From JBFLYH01 sp964630235 (GTDB lineage Bacteria; Oederibacteriota; JAAXVQ01; JAUVAV01), in assembly GCA_964630235.1 (NCBI GenBank), contig CAZVUO010000003.1, positions 248,001 through 312,000 on the forward strand: a stretch of DNA of 64,000 nt, in the 5' to 3' direction. Positions 8,930 to 17,548 of this stretch are shown piece by piece (the stretch's first letter is position 1; every line of letters begins with the position of its first letter). A program made the translations under genes and the position numbers. Below the pieces are notes generated by a model. It ran no database searches. It saw nothing but the letters and a program-made list of their open reading frames with translations, and was not told the origin of the DNA.

Positions 8930-10088
8930 GGACAGTCGCGGTCCCTCTTTCGGTCAATAAGCGTTTCATCCATCTGGCCAATGCCGGCTTACGGCTGACT
9001 TTGGCCAGGGTAAAGAGCAAGACTTCATCCGGCAAGCCCTCAAACCAATTCGCCGCGTGGCCCGGACCGGGAGCTCGGCTCGCCTCGAGCCGCAGGCGGG
9101 CAGGTTCTCCCTGCCGCTTTTGCAGCAGCAGCCGGGATTTCAAATCCCGCGGCACTTGGTACTCCCGGACCCATGCCTCGGTCTCGGCCAGAGGCAAAAC
9201 ATCCAGCAGGGCCATCAGCAGAAGCAGACGCCGGTCCACCGGACGTCCTGGGCCGCGTTCAGCCGCGGCCAGGGCCTTGAGGCAGGGGCCGAGCCAGCGG
9301 GTGGATTTTCGAGGGTCCTCCAGCAGGGGGTGCACCTGGCCCAGCACACCGAGCCGCGACAGGCGCCGGAACGCCGGGGAGGGATCCGTCTCCCCCAGGA
9401 GCAGCAGCACCTCGCGCAGCACCCTCGGCCGGGAAAGGCGCCCGATCAGGCCGCCGCGCACCGCATCCCGCAAGCAGCGGGCCGTAACCGGTTCCAGGCG
9501 GAAGCCAAAACGCTGTTCAAAGCGCACGGCCCGGAAGATGCGTGTCGGATCATCCTCGAAACTCCCCGGATGCAGAATCCGGATCCTTCCGGCTTCGAGA
9601 TCCGCGCGTCCGTCCAGGGGATCGGCCAGATGTCCGTACGTGCCGGGATTGAGGTGGATCGCCATGGCGTTGATGGTGAAATCCCGTCTCCGCAGGTCCT
9701 GCGCGAGGCCGGCCGGCGCGACCTGGGGCAAAGCCGCCGGTTGGGAATAGGTTTCCAGCCGGGCCATCGCCACGTCCACTTTCCCGCCCCAATCGAGGCG
9801 CAGGGTGGCTGTGCCGAAACGTTCATGCGTCTGCACGCCGGCGCCCCACAGTCTGGACAAATGCCGCGCAAAAGCGATTCCCGGCCCCTCCACCAGGAGG
9901 TCCACGTCTTCGTTATCCCGGTGCAGCAGCAGGTCTCGGACAAACCCCCCGACCGCATAGACCTGCAGGCCCAAATAGTCGGCCGCGCGGCCGGCCGCGG
10001 CCAGCAGTTCCAGGGTCCTGCGGGACAGGCGCTTGTGCATAAGCGGCGCGAGATTAGTGGCGTTAGAGCGCCTGGAAACAGATGCCAA
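8916..10088 (-). CDS. CCA-adding enzyme / poly(A) polymerase family nucleotidyltransferase
   Basis: 390-residue class II nucleotidyltransferase acting on RNA 3' ends. Seen: GGFVRDLLL, metal-binding DVDLLVEG, RRDFTINAMAI, and the EDDPTRIFRAVRF basic motif, followed by a helical RNA-binding body. It lacks an HD domain. The family includes full CCA-adding enzymes, CC- or A-adding specialists and PcnB; sequence alone does not settle which. Start: a TTG at 10088 sits 6 bases after a perfect AGGAGG, whereas the first in-frame ATG (10040) has no ribosome binding site, so TTG is preferred. Transcribed into mutY with a 14-base overlap. Confidence 0.88.
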   Translation of the reverse strand: MASVSRRSNATNLAPLMHKRLSRRTLELLAAAGRAADYLGLQVYAVGGFVRDLLLHRDNEDVDLLVEGPGIAFARHLSRLWGAGVQTHERFGTATLRLDWGGKVDVAMARLETYSQPAALPQVAPAGLAQDLRRRDFTINAMAIHLNPGTYGHLADPLDGRADLEAGRIRILHPGSFEDDPTRIFRAVRFEQRFGFRLEPVTARCLRDAVRGGLIGRLSRPRVLREVLLLLGETDPSPAFRRLSRLGVLGQVHPLLEDPRKSTRWLGPCLKALAAAERGPGRPVDRRLLLLMALLDVLPLAETEAWVREYQVPRDLKSRLLLQKRQGEPARLRLEASRAPGPGHAANWFEGLPDEVLLFTLAKVSRKPALARWMKRLLTERGTATVREKT

Positions 10089-10099
10089 TGCTGGCCTCC

Positions 10100-10149
10100 T
10101 ATCATTCCCCTCCCCAGGATATGGCGGGAGGGGCTAGGGGAGGGGGTAC
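10100..10149. repeat. CTC/GGGAGGGG-type dispersed intergenic repeat, module A
   Basis: A palindrome-like stretch, CATTCCCCTCCCC followed by GGGAGGGGCTAGGGGAGGG. A close copy, with a few mismatches, lies at 15671-15721. It overlaps the region just upstream of the nucleotidyltransferase start codon. Confidence 0.6.
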
Positions 10150-10191
10150 CATGTTATTTTGTCCTCAAGCTCTGAATACGTCAAAGAACTT

Positions 10192-10240
10192 TGCTGGACC
10201 CCTCACCCTTACCCTCTCCCACAGCTATCGCTGGGGAGAG
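10192..10240. repeat. CTC-type dispersed intergenic repeat, module B
   Basis: Starts GCTGGACCCCTCACCCTT and continues CCCTCTCCCACAG with a partly complementary GGGGAGAGGGG. The first 32 bases recur almost exactly at 15630-15661. It lies between the xerD-like 3' end and the nucleotidyltransferase. Confidence 0.6.
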
Positions 10241-10289
10241 GGGTTCTATCATTGGAAAAGGTTTCCCTTATTCATGAGGCCACAGGCTC

Positions 10290-11210
10290 CTACGCCCTGG
10301 GGTGAAACTGCTTGTGCACCTGCTGCAAGCGCCGTCGGTCCACGTGGGTGTAAATCTGGGTGGTGCTGATGTTCACGTGACCGAGCATCTCCTGGACCAG
10401 GCGCAGGTCAGCGCCCCCGGCCAGCAGGTGCGTGGCAAAGGAATGCCGCAGGGTGTGGGGCGACAGGTGCTTGTCGATCCCCGCCTGCCGGGCGTAGCGG
10501 CGGATCAGCTTCCAGAACCCCACGCGCGAAAACCCCCGGCCGCCCCGGCTGAGGAACAGGGGCGCGTCCCTGCCCGCCGGCCCCCGTTCCCGCAAATACC
10601 GTTTGGACAAGAGCAGGGCGGGCCGGCCGATCGGCACCAGGCGTTCCCGGCGTCCCTTGCCCTGCGCGCGCAGCCACCCTTCCTCCCAGTTGATCTGGCC
10701 GGGTCTGAGCCCCACGAGTTCGGACACGCGCAGGCCGGTGGCGTACAGCAGTTCCAGCATGGCCCGGTCGCGGAGGCCGTTGCGCGCGGTCAGCTCGGGC
10801 GCGCGCAGCAGGCGGCCCACCTCGTCCACGCTCAGCACGCTGGGCAGTTTTTTCCAGAGCCGGTAGGATTCGAAATCCTCGGTCGGGTCGTGGTCCGCGA
10901 TCCCCTCTTCCTTGAGGAACCGGTGCAGGCCGCGGAGGGACACCAACGCGCGCACCACCGTGGCCGAGGCCTTGGCCTGGGACTGGAGCGACCCCAGGAA
11001 CGCCTGGACGGTCTCGCGGCGCGGCGGATGGCGCGGGTCGAAGCCCGCGCCGCGGGAGTCGAGGAACCGCAGGTAGTGCGCGAGATCCTGGCGGTAGGCC
11101 AGCAAGGTCAGGGGCGCGAGGCCTTTTTCCGCGCGCAGGTGGTTGAAAAAATCCTGCAGCCAGATGGGGTCGGGATTTTTTTGGGGGAGAGGCGCGGCCG
11201 GGGCGCTCAT
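10290..11210 (-). CDS. Tyrosine recombinase, XerC/XerD family
   Basis: 306 residues, typical Xer length. N-terminal SAM-like DNA-binding domain (about 15-105), then the catalytic domain with the full R-K-H-R-H-Y set: Arg in ATGLRVSELVGL, Lys in QGKGRRERLVP, HTLRHSFATHLL, HVNISTTQIYTHV with the nucleophilic tyrosine. Likely resolves chromosome dimers at dif; no dif-like site or phage neighbours were recognised here, so a housekeeping role is more likely than an integrase role. ATG 11210 overlaps the stop of the small upstream gene by 4 bases (ATGA), indicating coupling. Confidence 0.92.
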   Translation of the reverse strand: MSAPAAPLPQKNPDPIWLQDFFNHLRAEKGLAPLTLLAYRQDLAHYLRFLDSRGAGFDPRHPPRRETVQAFLGSLQSQAKASATVVRALVSLRGLHRFLKEEGIADHDPTEDFESYRLWKKLPSVLSVDEVGRLLRAPELTARNGLRDRAMLELLYATGLRVSELVGLRPGQINWEEGWLRAQGKGRRERLVPIGRPALLLSKRYLRERGPAGRDAPLFLSRGGRGFSRVGFWKLIRRYARQAGIDKHLSPHTLRHSFATHLLAGGADLRLVQEMLGHVNISTTQIYTHVDRRRLQQVHKQFHPRA

Positions 11211-11344
11211 TTGGCGAAATACTTGAAAACCCAATAGAGCAGGAACACGGCCAAAGCCAAACGCAGCAGGCCGGAAAAAATCTTCTGCCAGCCTTCGATG
11301 ATCTGGCGCCGCCGCCAGGCCTGGTTGTCGCCGCTCGGTTCCAT
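11207..11344 (-). CDS. Small membrane protein (45 residues)
   Basis: 45 residues beginning MEPSGDNQAWRRRQIIEGW and ending in one hydrophobic helix (GLLRLALAVFLLYWVFKYF). AGAGGG precedes the ATG at 11344, and the stop overlaps the xerD-like start as ATGA, so it looks translated and coupled to the recombinase. Too short for the usual length cut-offs. No family recognised. Confidence 0.6.
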   Translation of the reverse strand: MEPSGDNQAWRRRQIIEGWQKIFSGLLRLALAVFLLYWVFKYFAK

Positions 11345-11388
11345 GGCATTCCCTCTCACGTCACAGGTGGGGCCATTATACCACGCTG

Positions 11389-13335
11389 TTATGGGTTTGG
11401 CTGCGCTTGCAGACTGCGGTGGTTGTACTGATAAACCGGATTGTCCGGGTCGCGCCGCAAGGCCTCGGCGATGGCCTGGCGGGCGAGCGCTGTTTGCCCG
11501 GTCAACCAGTAGAGATTGAAGAGATAATGGTGGGGTTGGGCCTGGCGCGCATCCAGGCTGGCGGCTTTTTTCAGCAGGGCTTCGGCCGTGGCATAGACCC
11601 TGACCTCGACCAGGCGCTTCGCCTGCTCGCACAGCGCCTCCACGGGGTCTGCCGGCAAGGGAGCGAGCAGGGCCCTGGCCGCGGGATGGTCCGGATCCAG
11701 TTGCAGGCACTGGCCCCACGCGCGCTCCGCCGCGGACAAACGGCCTGTCTGCGCTTCGCACAGCCCCAGAAAATAGAACCAGTCCGGCCGCGGAGGCAAC
11801 GCGCCGAGCAGGCGGCGGTACAGGTCCGCGGCCTGTTCATAGTCTCCCGCGCGGTAATGCCAGGCAGCCAGCTGTGCCTGAGCCTCGAAAAAAGCCCGCC
11901 GGAATGCCCGCTGCGGCCCGGTCAGGCGGCTGATCTCCTCCCACGTTGGCGGGCTGGACAGGCCGGTTCGCGCGGCCGCGGGCAGACGGTCCGCGAATGA
12001 TCTCCATATCTCCCGGCTGGCCTGGCGGTCGCCGGCCTGGTCATACGCCACGGCCAGGAGATTCCAAAAATGATAGGCTTCGGGTTCGCTCGCCAGGCTG
12101 TGGCGGTAGAAGCGGATGTCATCCTGCCAGACGAACGCGCGCGCCAGGGACATGCCGCTCCAGGTCAGGACCAGCGCGAGCCCGGCCAGCCGGGTTCCCG
12201 TTTTACCCCCCCAGGACCGGCCGAGGCTGGCCAACGCCGCGGCCAGCACGACGGCGAATCCCACGGAGGGCAAATATAGATAGCGTTCGGCCACGAGGTT
12301 GTCGCCCAGCGCGCGGAAAAGTAAAAACGGCAGGAGCGCGATGGGGATCCACCAGCAGAAAAACGCCAGAGGCCGGTGACGCCGGCCCACGGCCAGGGCC
12401 AGCCAGCCGGCCAGTGCGAGGCCGGATGCAGCCGCCAGCCAGCGGAGGTCAGTCCAGGCCAGCACTGGATGATAGACATGGAATCCGCTGTAGGGCGGAG
12501 GCGACAGCAGAAACCAGGCATATTGCGCCAGTACCCAGAACACGTTCAGAAGGTACAGGCCCCCTGCCAGCGGATACGCGGGCCCGGGCGCGGTAACCCA
12601 GTAGCCCAGGACAGCCCGGCGCGCCGCGGCGTAAGCCAGGACGGCCAGTCCGTACGCCGCGTAGCGCAGCCACAACCGCTCTGTCCGCCAGGCGGACCGG
12701 CGCTCCGGCAGCAGCAGATCCGCCAGCAGGGCCAGGCCGGGCAGGACCAGGGCGTTCTCCCGCGTCAGCAGCGCGGCCAGCAGGAGCCCGGCGCCCAGCG
12801 CGTAATCCCGCGGTCCCCACGCGCGGCGCACGTGCAGGAGCAATCCCGACAAGACCAGCACCGCGGTCAGAAGCTCGGGCAGGGCCGCGATCCAGGCCAC
12901 AGCCTCCACGTGAGTGGGATGGACCAGAAACAGGATGGCCGCCAGCCACGACACCCCGGGGCTAAACCAGCGCCGGGCCAGCAGAAAGACCAGCCAGGCA
13001 GCCAGAGTGGCGAGCGCCAGATTGAGGAGATGAAAAGCCAGGGGGGCCTTGCCGAACACCGCCGCCACCAGCGCGTAGGCCGCCATGTGCAGGGGCCGGT
13101 AGTAGTTCGCGGGACTCCGGGTGTATTCGCCGGTGCCGTGGAGAAAAATCTCCGGCATCCGGCTCAGGGGGCGGTCGAGGAGGGTGTTCTGCTCGATCTG
13201 GAGGTGGTCGTCGTAAACGAAGCCGCCGTTTAGAGCCGGCAGGTGCAGGAGCGCCGCCAGGATGACCAGGCTCAGGCCCACCCAGAGCGGCGGCGCCTCT
13301 TCCGCCGCGCGCTTGAACCAGGCCGGGTTCGCCAT
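11389..13335 (-). CDS. TMTC-like membrane glycosyltransferase with C-terminal TPR repeats
   Basis: 648 residues. The N-terminal two thirds is a polytopic membrane protein of the protein O-mannosyltransferase (GT-C) superfamily: FVYDDHLQIEQN gives the extracytoplasmic catalytic acidic pair after the first helix, and NYYRPLH plus LVHPTHVEAVAWI are the TMTC/DUF1736 hallmarks. The C-terminal third (from about residue 420) carries several TPR-like helical pairs. Such proteins move a lipid-linked sugar onto protein or lipid outside the membrane; donor and acceptor are unknown. The gene starts 11 bases after the DUF1846 gene and likely shares its transcript. Confidence 0.85.
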   Translation of the reverse strand: MANPAWFKRAAEEAPPLWVGLSLVILAALLHLPALNGGFVYDDHLQIEQNTLLDRPLSRMPEIFLHGTGEYTRSPANYYRPLHMAAYALVAAVFGKAPLAFHLLNLALATLAAWLVFLLARRWFSPGVSWLAAILFLVHPTHVEAVAWIAALPELLTAVLVLSGLLLHVRRAWGPRDYALGAGLLLAALLTRENALVLPGLALLADLLLPERRSAWRTERLWLRYAAYGLAVLAYAAARRAVLGYWVTAPGPAYPLAGGLYLLNVFWVLAQYAWFLLSPPPYSGFHVYHPVLAWTDLRWLAAASGLALAGWLALAVGRRHRPLAFFCWWIPIALLPFLLFRALGDNLVAERYLYLPSVGFAVVLAAALASLGRSWGGKTGTRLAGLALVLTWSGMSLARAFVWQDDIRFYRHSLASEPEAYHFWNLLAVAYDQAGDRQASREIWRSFADRLPAAARTGLSSPPTWEEISRLTGPQRAFRRAFFEAQAQLAAWHYRAGDYEQAADLYRRLLGALPPRPDWFYFLGLCEAQTGRLSAAERAWGQCLQLDPDHPAARALLAPLPADPVEALCEQAKRLVEVRVYATAEALLKKAASLDARQAQPHHYLFNLYWLTGQTALARQAIAEALRRDPDNPVYQYNHRSLQAQPNP

Positions 13336-13346
13336 CGCTGGAGGCC

Positions 13347-14873
13347 TTAGTGCCGTCCGAGGTCGCCCACCGCCCGGGTGGAAAAACGCGGATCACTGGT
13401 CAGGTTGATGCCCAGGCGCCGCAGGCCGGCCTCGTCGCCGGAGGTGGGGATATGGGTCATGTGGGCCTCGCAGCCCCGCAGCTCCTTGAGCTTTTCCATG
13501 GCGCGCTGGGCGCTGGGATTGGTGGCCGCGCTGATGGAAAGGGCGATGAGGGTCTCGTCCAGATCCAGGCTGATGCTGCGCGCGCCCAAAATATCCCGCT
13601 TGAAGCCGGAGATGCTGGCGATGATGGACGGCGACAACAGGTGGATCTCATCCGGTATGCCCGCCAGCGTCTTGGCCGCGTTCAAAACCAGGCTCGAGGC
13701 GGCGTGCATCAGGCCCGAATTCTTCCCGGTCACCACGCGGTCGTCGCGCAGGGCCAGGGCGCCGCCGCAATAGATGCCCTCGTTGCCCTTGGCCGCGCCC
13801 TGCCCGGCCGCGGCCGCGTCCCGGGCCGGCTGGATAACCTGGCGTTCCTCGGCCCGGGCGCCGATCTCCTCCATCAGGAGCTCGGCGCGCTGAACCGTGT
13901 CCTTGTCCACCAATCCCATCGTGTACTCGCAGGCGTAGCGCAGATAGCGGCGGATGATCTCCTGCTTGGCCGCCTCGCGCACCGCGGCGTCGTCCACGAT
14001 GCCGAACCCGGCGCGGTTGACGCCCATGTCCGTGGGCGAGCGGTACAGCGCGGCGGTGCCCGTAATGCGCTCGAGGATGCGCTTGAGCACCGGGAACACT
14101 TCCACGTCGCGGTTGTAGTTCACGGCCGTCTGGCCGTAGGCGTCCAGATGGAAGGGATCGATCAAATTGAAATCCCGGATGTCGGCCGTGGCCGCCTCGT
14201 AAGCCACATTCACCGGGTGCTTGAGGGGCAGGTTCCAAATGGGAAAAGTTTCGAACTTGGCGTAGCCGGATTTCAGGCCCTGGCGGTAATCATGGTAGAG
14301 CTGGGACAGGCAGGTGGCCAGCTTGCCGCTGTTGGGCCCGGGTCCGGTCACGATGACCAGGCGCTTGCGGGTCTCGATGCGTTCGTTCGCGCCGTATCCC
14401 TGGTCGCTGACGATCAGGTCCACGTCCGTGGGATAGCCCTTGGTGAACCGGTGGGTGTACACCCGGATGTTCTGCCGTTCGAGCTTGTTCTTGAAGATCG
14501 TGGCGGCGGGCTGGTTGTCGAAGCGCGTGATCACGACCTGCGGCCGCTCGATGCCCCATTCCTGCAGGTCGTCAATCAGCTTGAGGGCGTCCACATCGTA
14601 GGTAATGCCGAAATCCGCCCGGACTTTGCGGCGTTCGATGTCGCCGGCGTAGATGCACAGGATGATCTCCGCCTCGGCGCTCAGGGTCTGGAAGAGGCGC
14701 ATCTTCACGTTGGGATCAAACCCCGGCAGGACGCGGGCCGCGTGGTAGTCGAACATGATCTTTCCGCCGAATTCCAGGTACAGTTTGCTCGGGAAATTTT
14801 TCACGCGCTCGCGGATGGCCTGGGTTTGTTCGGCCAGATAACGCTCGTTGTCGAATCCCGTGGTGGACGTCAT
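13347..14873 (-). CDS. DUF1846 family protein
   Basis: 508 residues, the full family length. Highly conserved DUF1846 blocks are visible: GFDNERYLAEQ at the start, LYLEFGGKIMFDYHAARVLPG (split here by position 31-51), ICIYAGDIERRK, ADFGITYDVDALKLIDDL, GYPTDVDLIVS and the P-loop-like TGPGPNSGKLATCLSQLYHD near residue 180. The molecular function of the family is not established; a nucleotide-binding role is inferred from the GPNSGKLA segment. ATG 14873 has AAGGAG upstream, which decides the start against longer in-frame extensions. Same-strand neighbours are a membrane protein upstream and the TMTC-like transferase downstream. Confidence 0.93.
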   Translation of the reverse strand: MTSTTGFDNERYLAEQTQAIRERVKNFPSKLYLEFGGKIMFDYHAARVLPGFDPNVKMRLFQTLSAEAEIILCIYAGDIERRKVRADFGITYDVDALKLIDDLQEWGIERPQVVITRFDNQPAATIFKNKLERQNIRVYTHRFTKGYPTDVDLIVSDQGYGANERIETRKRLVIVTGPGPNSGKLATCLSQLYHDYRQGLKSGYAKFETFPIWNLPLKHPVNVAYEAATADIRDFNLIDPFHLDAYGQTAVNYNRDVEVFPVLKRILERITGTAALYRSPTDMGVNRAGFGIVDDAAVREAAKQEIIRRYLRYACEYTMGLVDKDTVQRAELLMEEIGARAEERQVIQPARDAAAAGQGAAKGNEGIYCGGALALRDDRVVTGKNSGLMHAASSLVLNAAKTLAGIPDEIHLLSPSIIASISGFKRDILGARSISLDLDETLIALSISAATNPSAQRAMEKLKELRGCEAHMTHIPTSGDEAGLRRLGINLTSDPRFSTRAVGDLGRH

Positions 14874-14908
14874 CACGTTCAACTCCTTGAGGGCGGATCC
14901 CGGAGGCG

Positions 14909-15517
14909 TCATAGCGGCAGGATCACGTTGGATTTGGTGTCTCCCACGGGCGTGGGAATGACATCGCTCAGCATGTTCATCATGATCAAAACCAGGCCCA
15001 CGGAGAGCAGCACGAAGGCCGCCCGTCCCAGCAATCCGCGCGGCGCCAGGAGCCGCCGGCCCCAGCCGCGCCAGGCGTACCAGGCGCCCAGCAGGGCCAG
15101 GCCGGCGGAGACCCACTGCCGGCCGGTCACGGCGAAATCATCCAGAAGCATGAAGTAATAGATCAGCGGCATAACCAAGAAGGCCACCAGGGACAGACTG
15201 AGGATAAAATAGCGTGAAGCCTGCGCTTCGGCGTGCGGCGCTTCGGCCGGCCCCTCGGCCAGCGGCCGGCTGGACTCCACGGCCAGCATGAGCATGGCCA
15301 GCGCCACCAGAACGGTCAGGGCCGTTATGAACCCCAGCGCCGGATAGTTGTTGTTGAAATTGAACGCGTTGTCCGCCGACAGCAGGTAGTAAAACGCGGC
15401 CAGATATGCGGCATGCCACGCCAGGGCTCCGGCCAGCCAGCCAGGATGCGGGCCAGGAGCTGGCGGCATCTCCGGCACAGGGGTCTTGCGCGGTTCGGTC
15501 ACTGGGCGTTTGGACAT
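14909..15517 (-). CDS. Polytopic membrane protein of unknown function
   Basis: 202 residues with a Pro-rich N-terminus and about five hydrophobic helices (roughly 28-47, 60-80, 103-125, 135-150, 165-187). No recognised motif. GGAGGAAC lies just before ATG 15517. The stop is 35 bases before the DUF1846 start, so the two genes are probably co-transcribed. Confidence 0.7.
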   Translation of the reverse strand: MSKRPVTEPRKTPVPEMPPAPGPHPGWLAGALAWHAAYLAAFYYLLSADNAFNFNNNYPALGFITALTVLVALAMLMLAVESSRPLAEGPAEAPHAEAQASRYFILSLSLVAFLVMPLIYYFMLLDDFAVTGRQWVSAGLALLGAWYAWRGWGRRLLAPRGLLGRAAFVLLSVGLVLIMMNMLSDVIPTPVGDTKSNVILPL

Positions 15518-15629
15518 GACGCGTTCCTCCTTGACAGGACTGCCGTATTATCATCCAAAACGTTCGGCAACGCAACTTTTTCGCGGACGAAGTCAGAGAA
15601 AGAGTATTCGGCGAGCATAATGGAGCTGT

Positions 15630-15721
15630 GCTGGACCCCTCACCTTCCCCTCTCCCACAGCTTAAGCGCATACCATTCCCCTCCCCGGGATTTTGGGTGG
15701 GAGGGGCTGGGGGAGGGGGTT
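15630..15721. repeat. CTC/GGGAGGGG dispersed repeat, modules B then A
   Basis: 15630-15661 copies the start of the repeat at 10192 and 15671-15721 copies the repeat at 10100, but in reversed order of modules. The whole block is rich in CCCTCTCC and GGGAGGGG and can fold on itself. Confidence 0.65.
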
Positions 15722-15748
15722 CAAGCAACTGAAAGGGGTTAATATCAC

Positions 15749-15777
15749 TTGGGAAACGGAACGCAGTTTGATAAAAT
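15749..15777 (+). promoter_or_regulatory. Putative promoter for the tandem lipoprotein genes
   Basis: TTGGGA at 15749-15754, 17-base spacer, TAAAAT at 15772-15777. Predicted start near 15784, about 70 bases ahead of the lipoprotein ATG at 15853. Confidence 0.5.
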
Positions 15778-15852
15778 AGAGGTTAATCTAAGACGCGCGA
15801 CTCCCTGCCGCCTCTTCCCCCTTCCAACCCGCGAAAGCGCGAGGTGACGCCG

Positions 15853-16506
15853 ATGATAAAATCCAAGCTCATTCCCCTTGGATGTCTGGTGCTTTCCCTG
15901 GCGGTTTTCCTGCTGGTCATGGGCATGTCCTGCACCCGCATCGAGGCGCCCCTGGAACCGGTCTCCTTGACGCCTTTGCCTTCCTCACCCCAGCCCACGG
16001 CCACGCCCGCTCCGACCGCGGCAGTGACGCCGACCGTGGTCCCCACCTCCGCGCCCACGCCCGAGGGCCATTTCCAGAACTTCGAGGAGAACAACGGCAC
16101 GCCCGGATTGTACTTCCAGGATTTCGGCAGCGCCAATTCCGTGTTCACCTCCCAGGCCTTTGAAGGCGCGCGCGCGCTGCAAACCACCGGCAGCGCCGTG
16201 GCGGCCGCATCGGTCCGCATCTACCCTGGCGCGGCCAGCGTGGACCTGACCCTCCCCGGCACGATCTGGGTCATGGTGTACAGCCCGGTCGGCGAACAAA
16301 ATTTCGACCTGACTCTCGCCGACGCCGCCGGCGTCACGCGTACCGCGTCTTCATCCAGCGCCACCAATCCCAACACCTGGACCATGATCTACTGGAGCTT
16401 GAACAATTTTACCGGCGTGAACCGGGCCGCTATTGTTTATGGCACCATCACCCTCCCCATCCCGGAAACATTCCGGTTCGACGACCTGCGAAGCGGAGAC
16501 TTTTAA
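15853..16506 (+). CDS. Lipoprotein with Thr/Pro linker and beta-sandwich-like domain (paralog 1)
   Basis: 217 residues. A lipoprotein signal ends at Cys27 (LLVMGMSC). It is followed by a Pro/Thr/Ala-rich linker of about 45 residues and a C-terminal domain starting FQNFEENNGTPGLYFQDFG. That domain has alternating hydrophobic strands and ends FRFDDLRSGDF, a layout like carbohydrate-binding beta-sandwiches. The next gene is a clear paralog with the same QNFEE-NGTP-LY-QD motif. GAGGTGA just before ATG 15853 fixes the start. Likely anchored in the outer membrane facing outward; ligand unknown. Confidence 0.75.
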   Translation: MIKSKLIPLGCLVLSLAVFLLVMGMSCTRIEAPLEPVSLTPLPSSPQPTATPAPTAAVTPTVVPTSAPTPEGHFQNFEENNGTPGLYFQDFGSANSVFTSQAFEGARALQTTGSAVAAASVRIYPGAASVDLTLPGTIWVMVYSPVGEQNFDLTLADAAGVTRTASSSSATNPNTWTMIYWSLNNFTGVNRAAIVYGTITLPIPETFRFDDLRSGDF

Positions 16507-16529
16507 ACAGCCGTGGCTAGGAACTGGGC

Positions 16530-17390
16530 ATGAGAAGCTGGTGCGTGTTCAAGTTGCTGGCAGTCGTGCTGGCCGTGTTCTGCCTGTCTGTCATCCTGTC
16601 CTGCAGCCGGGTGCAGAATCCGATCCAACCCCAGCTGCCGATCGCGCCCCTGCCCATCGCAACCGTCACGGCCACGGCGACGCCCGCCGCCTCCCAGTCC
16701 ACGCCCGCCCCCACCCGCACCGCGACGCCGGTCCAGCAGACCGCCACCTCCACGGCCGTGATCCTGGTCACGGGCACGGCGACGCCGCTCCTCCCCGCCA
16801 CCAGCACCTTCACACCGGTCGCTCCGGCCACGGCCACGACAACCCCCACGCCCCCGGCCACCTTCACCCGCACCTATACACCCACGGCCACGCGCACCTA
16901 TACCCGCACATCCACCCGGACCTACACCTACACCCCCACCCCTTCGCCCACGCCGGTCAGTTTCCAGAACTTCGAGGAAGGCAACGGCACCCCGGAATTA
17001 TATTACCAGGACGTCAACGGCTCCAACCCGGCCTTCTCCACCTTCGTCATGGAAGGCAAGCGGTCCCTGCGGATCGAACCCAAGGACAACAACGGCACGG
17101 TCCGGGTCTTCCCCTGCGCCCTCACCATGAAGCTGACGGACGCGAACGAGTTCTGGGTCTGGGTCTTTGACGAGCAGGGGGACAACCCGGTCTATCTGAC
17201 GCTGTGGGACGAGGACGGCAAAAGCCAGACCGCGCTGTCCGTGGACACGGGATCGCTGAACAACTGGAAACAGGTCCACTGGAAGCTGGGAGATTTCACG
17301 GACGTGGACCTGTCCAGGATCAGAAGCATCTATCTCCGGGAGGTCAATCCCGGCGCCTACACCTTCGACGATATCGGTTTCGGAAATTAG
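16530..17390 (+). CDS. Lipoprotein with long Thr/Pro linker (paralog 2)
   Basis: 286 residues. The signal peptide ends at Cys25 (LSVILSC). A very long Thr-rich linker follows, with TPTPPAT, TRTYTPTATRTYT-type repetitions (about residues 45-145), then the domain FQNFEEGNGTPELYYQDVNG, ending YTFDDIGFGN. The globular part is homologous to that of the preceding gene, 24 bases upstream, so this is a tandem duplication with an expanded linker. The linker suggests a stalked surface protein; possibly O-glycosylated, which is inference. Confidence 0.75.
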   Translation: MRSWCVFKLLAVVLAVFCLSVILSCSRVQNPIQPQLPIAPLPIATVTATATPAASQSTPAPTRTATPVQQTATSTAVILVTGTATPLLPATSTFTPVAPATATTTPTPPATFTRTYTPTATRTYTRTSTRTYTYTPTPSPTPVSFQNFEEGNGTPELYYQDVNGSNPAFSTFVMEGKRSLRIEPKDNNGTVRVFPCALTMKLTDANEFWVWVFDEQGDNPVYLTLWDEDGKSQTALSVDTGSLNNWKQVHWKLGDFTDVDLSRIRSIYLREVNPGAYTFDDIGFGN

Positions 17391-17407
17391 CGCGCCTTTT
17401 TCACATG

Positions 17408-17521
17408 GTCTTTGCGAGGTTCCCTGAGCTTGTCGAAGGGAGCCGAAGCAATCTTCCTCTTATCAAAACCTACCTAGATTGCCGCGCTCCCCCTTAAAAA
17501 CCCCGGGTCGCTCGCAATGAC
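17408..17521. repeat. MITE-like interspersed repeat with TTGCGAG/CTCGCAA ends
   Basis: 114 bases with imperfect terminal inverted repeats: GTCTTTGCGAG at 17408-17418 and CTCGCAATGAC at 17511-17521 (10 of 11 complementary). Inside are CCCTGAGCTTGTCGAAGGG and AAGCAATCTTCC / TAGATTGCCGCG, all typical of the GAAGCAATC-type non-coding repeats known from many bacterial genomes. No coding capacity. Confidence 0.7.
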
Positions 17522-17548
17522 TTCATTTATTTTATCCAAAAGTTGCCT

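Larger units (their letters stand above)
15518..15852. other. Divergent intergenic region with repeats and a plus-strand promoter
   Basis: 335 bases with no accepted gene. It contains repeat modules at 15630-15661 and 15671-15721 and a promoter at 15749-15777. The 15520-15600 stretch probably holds the promoter of the minus-strand membrane protein operon, but no clear boxes were assigned. Confidence 0.55.

Noticed and set aside
12376..15158. Long plus-strand frames opposite the transferase and DUF1846 genes
   Set aside because: Shadows caused by third-position GC; no ribosome binding sites, no recognisable domains.
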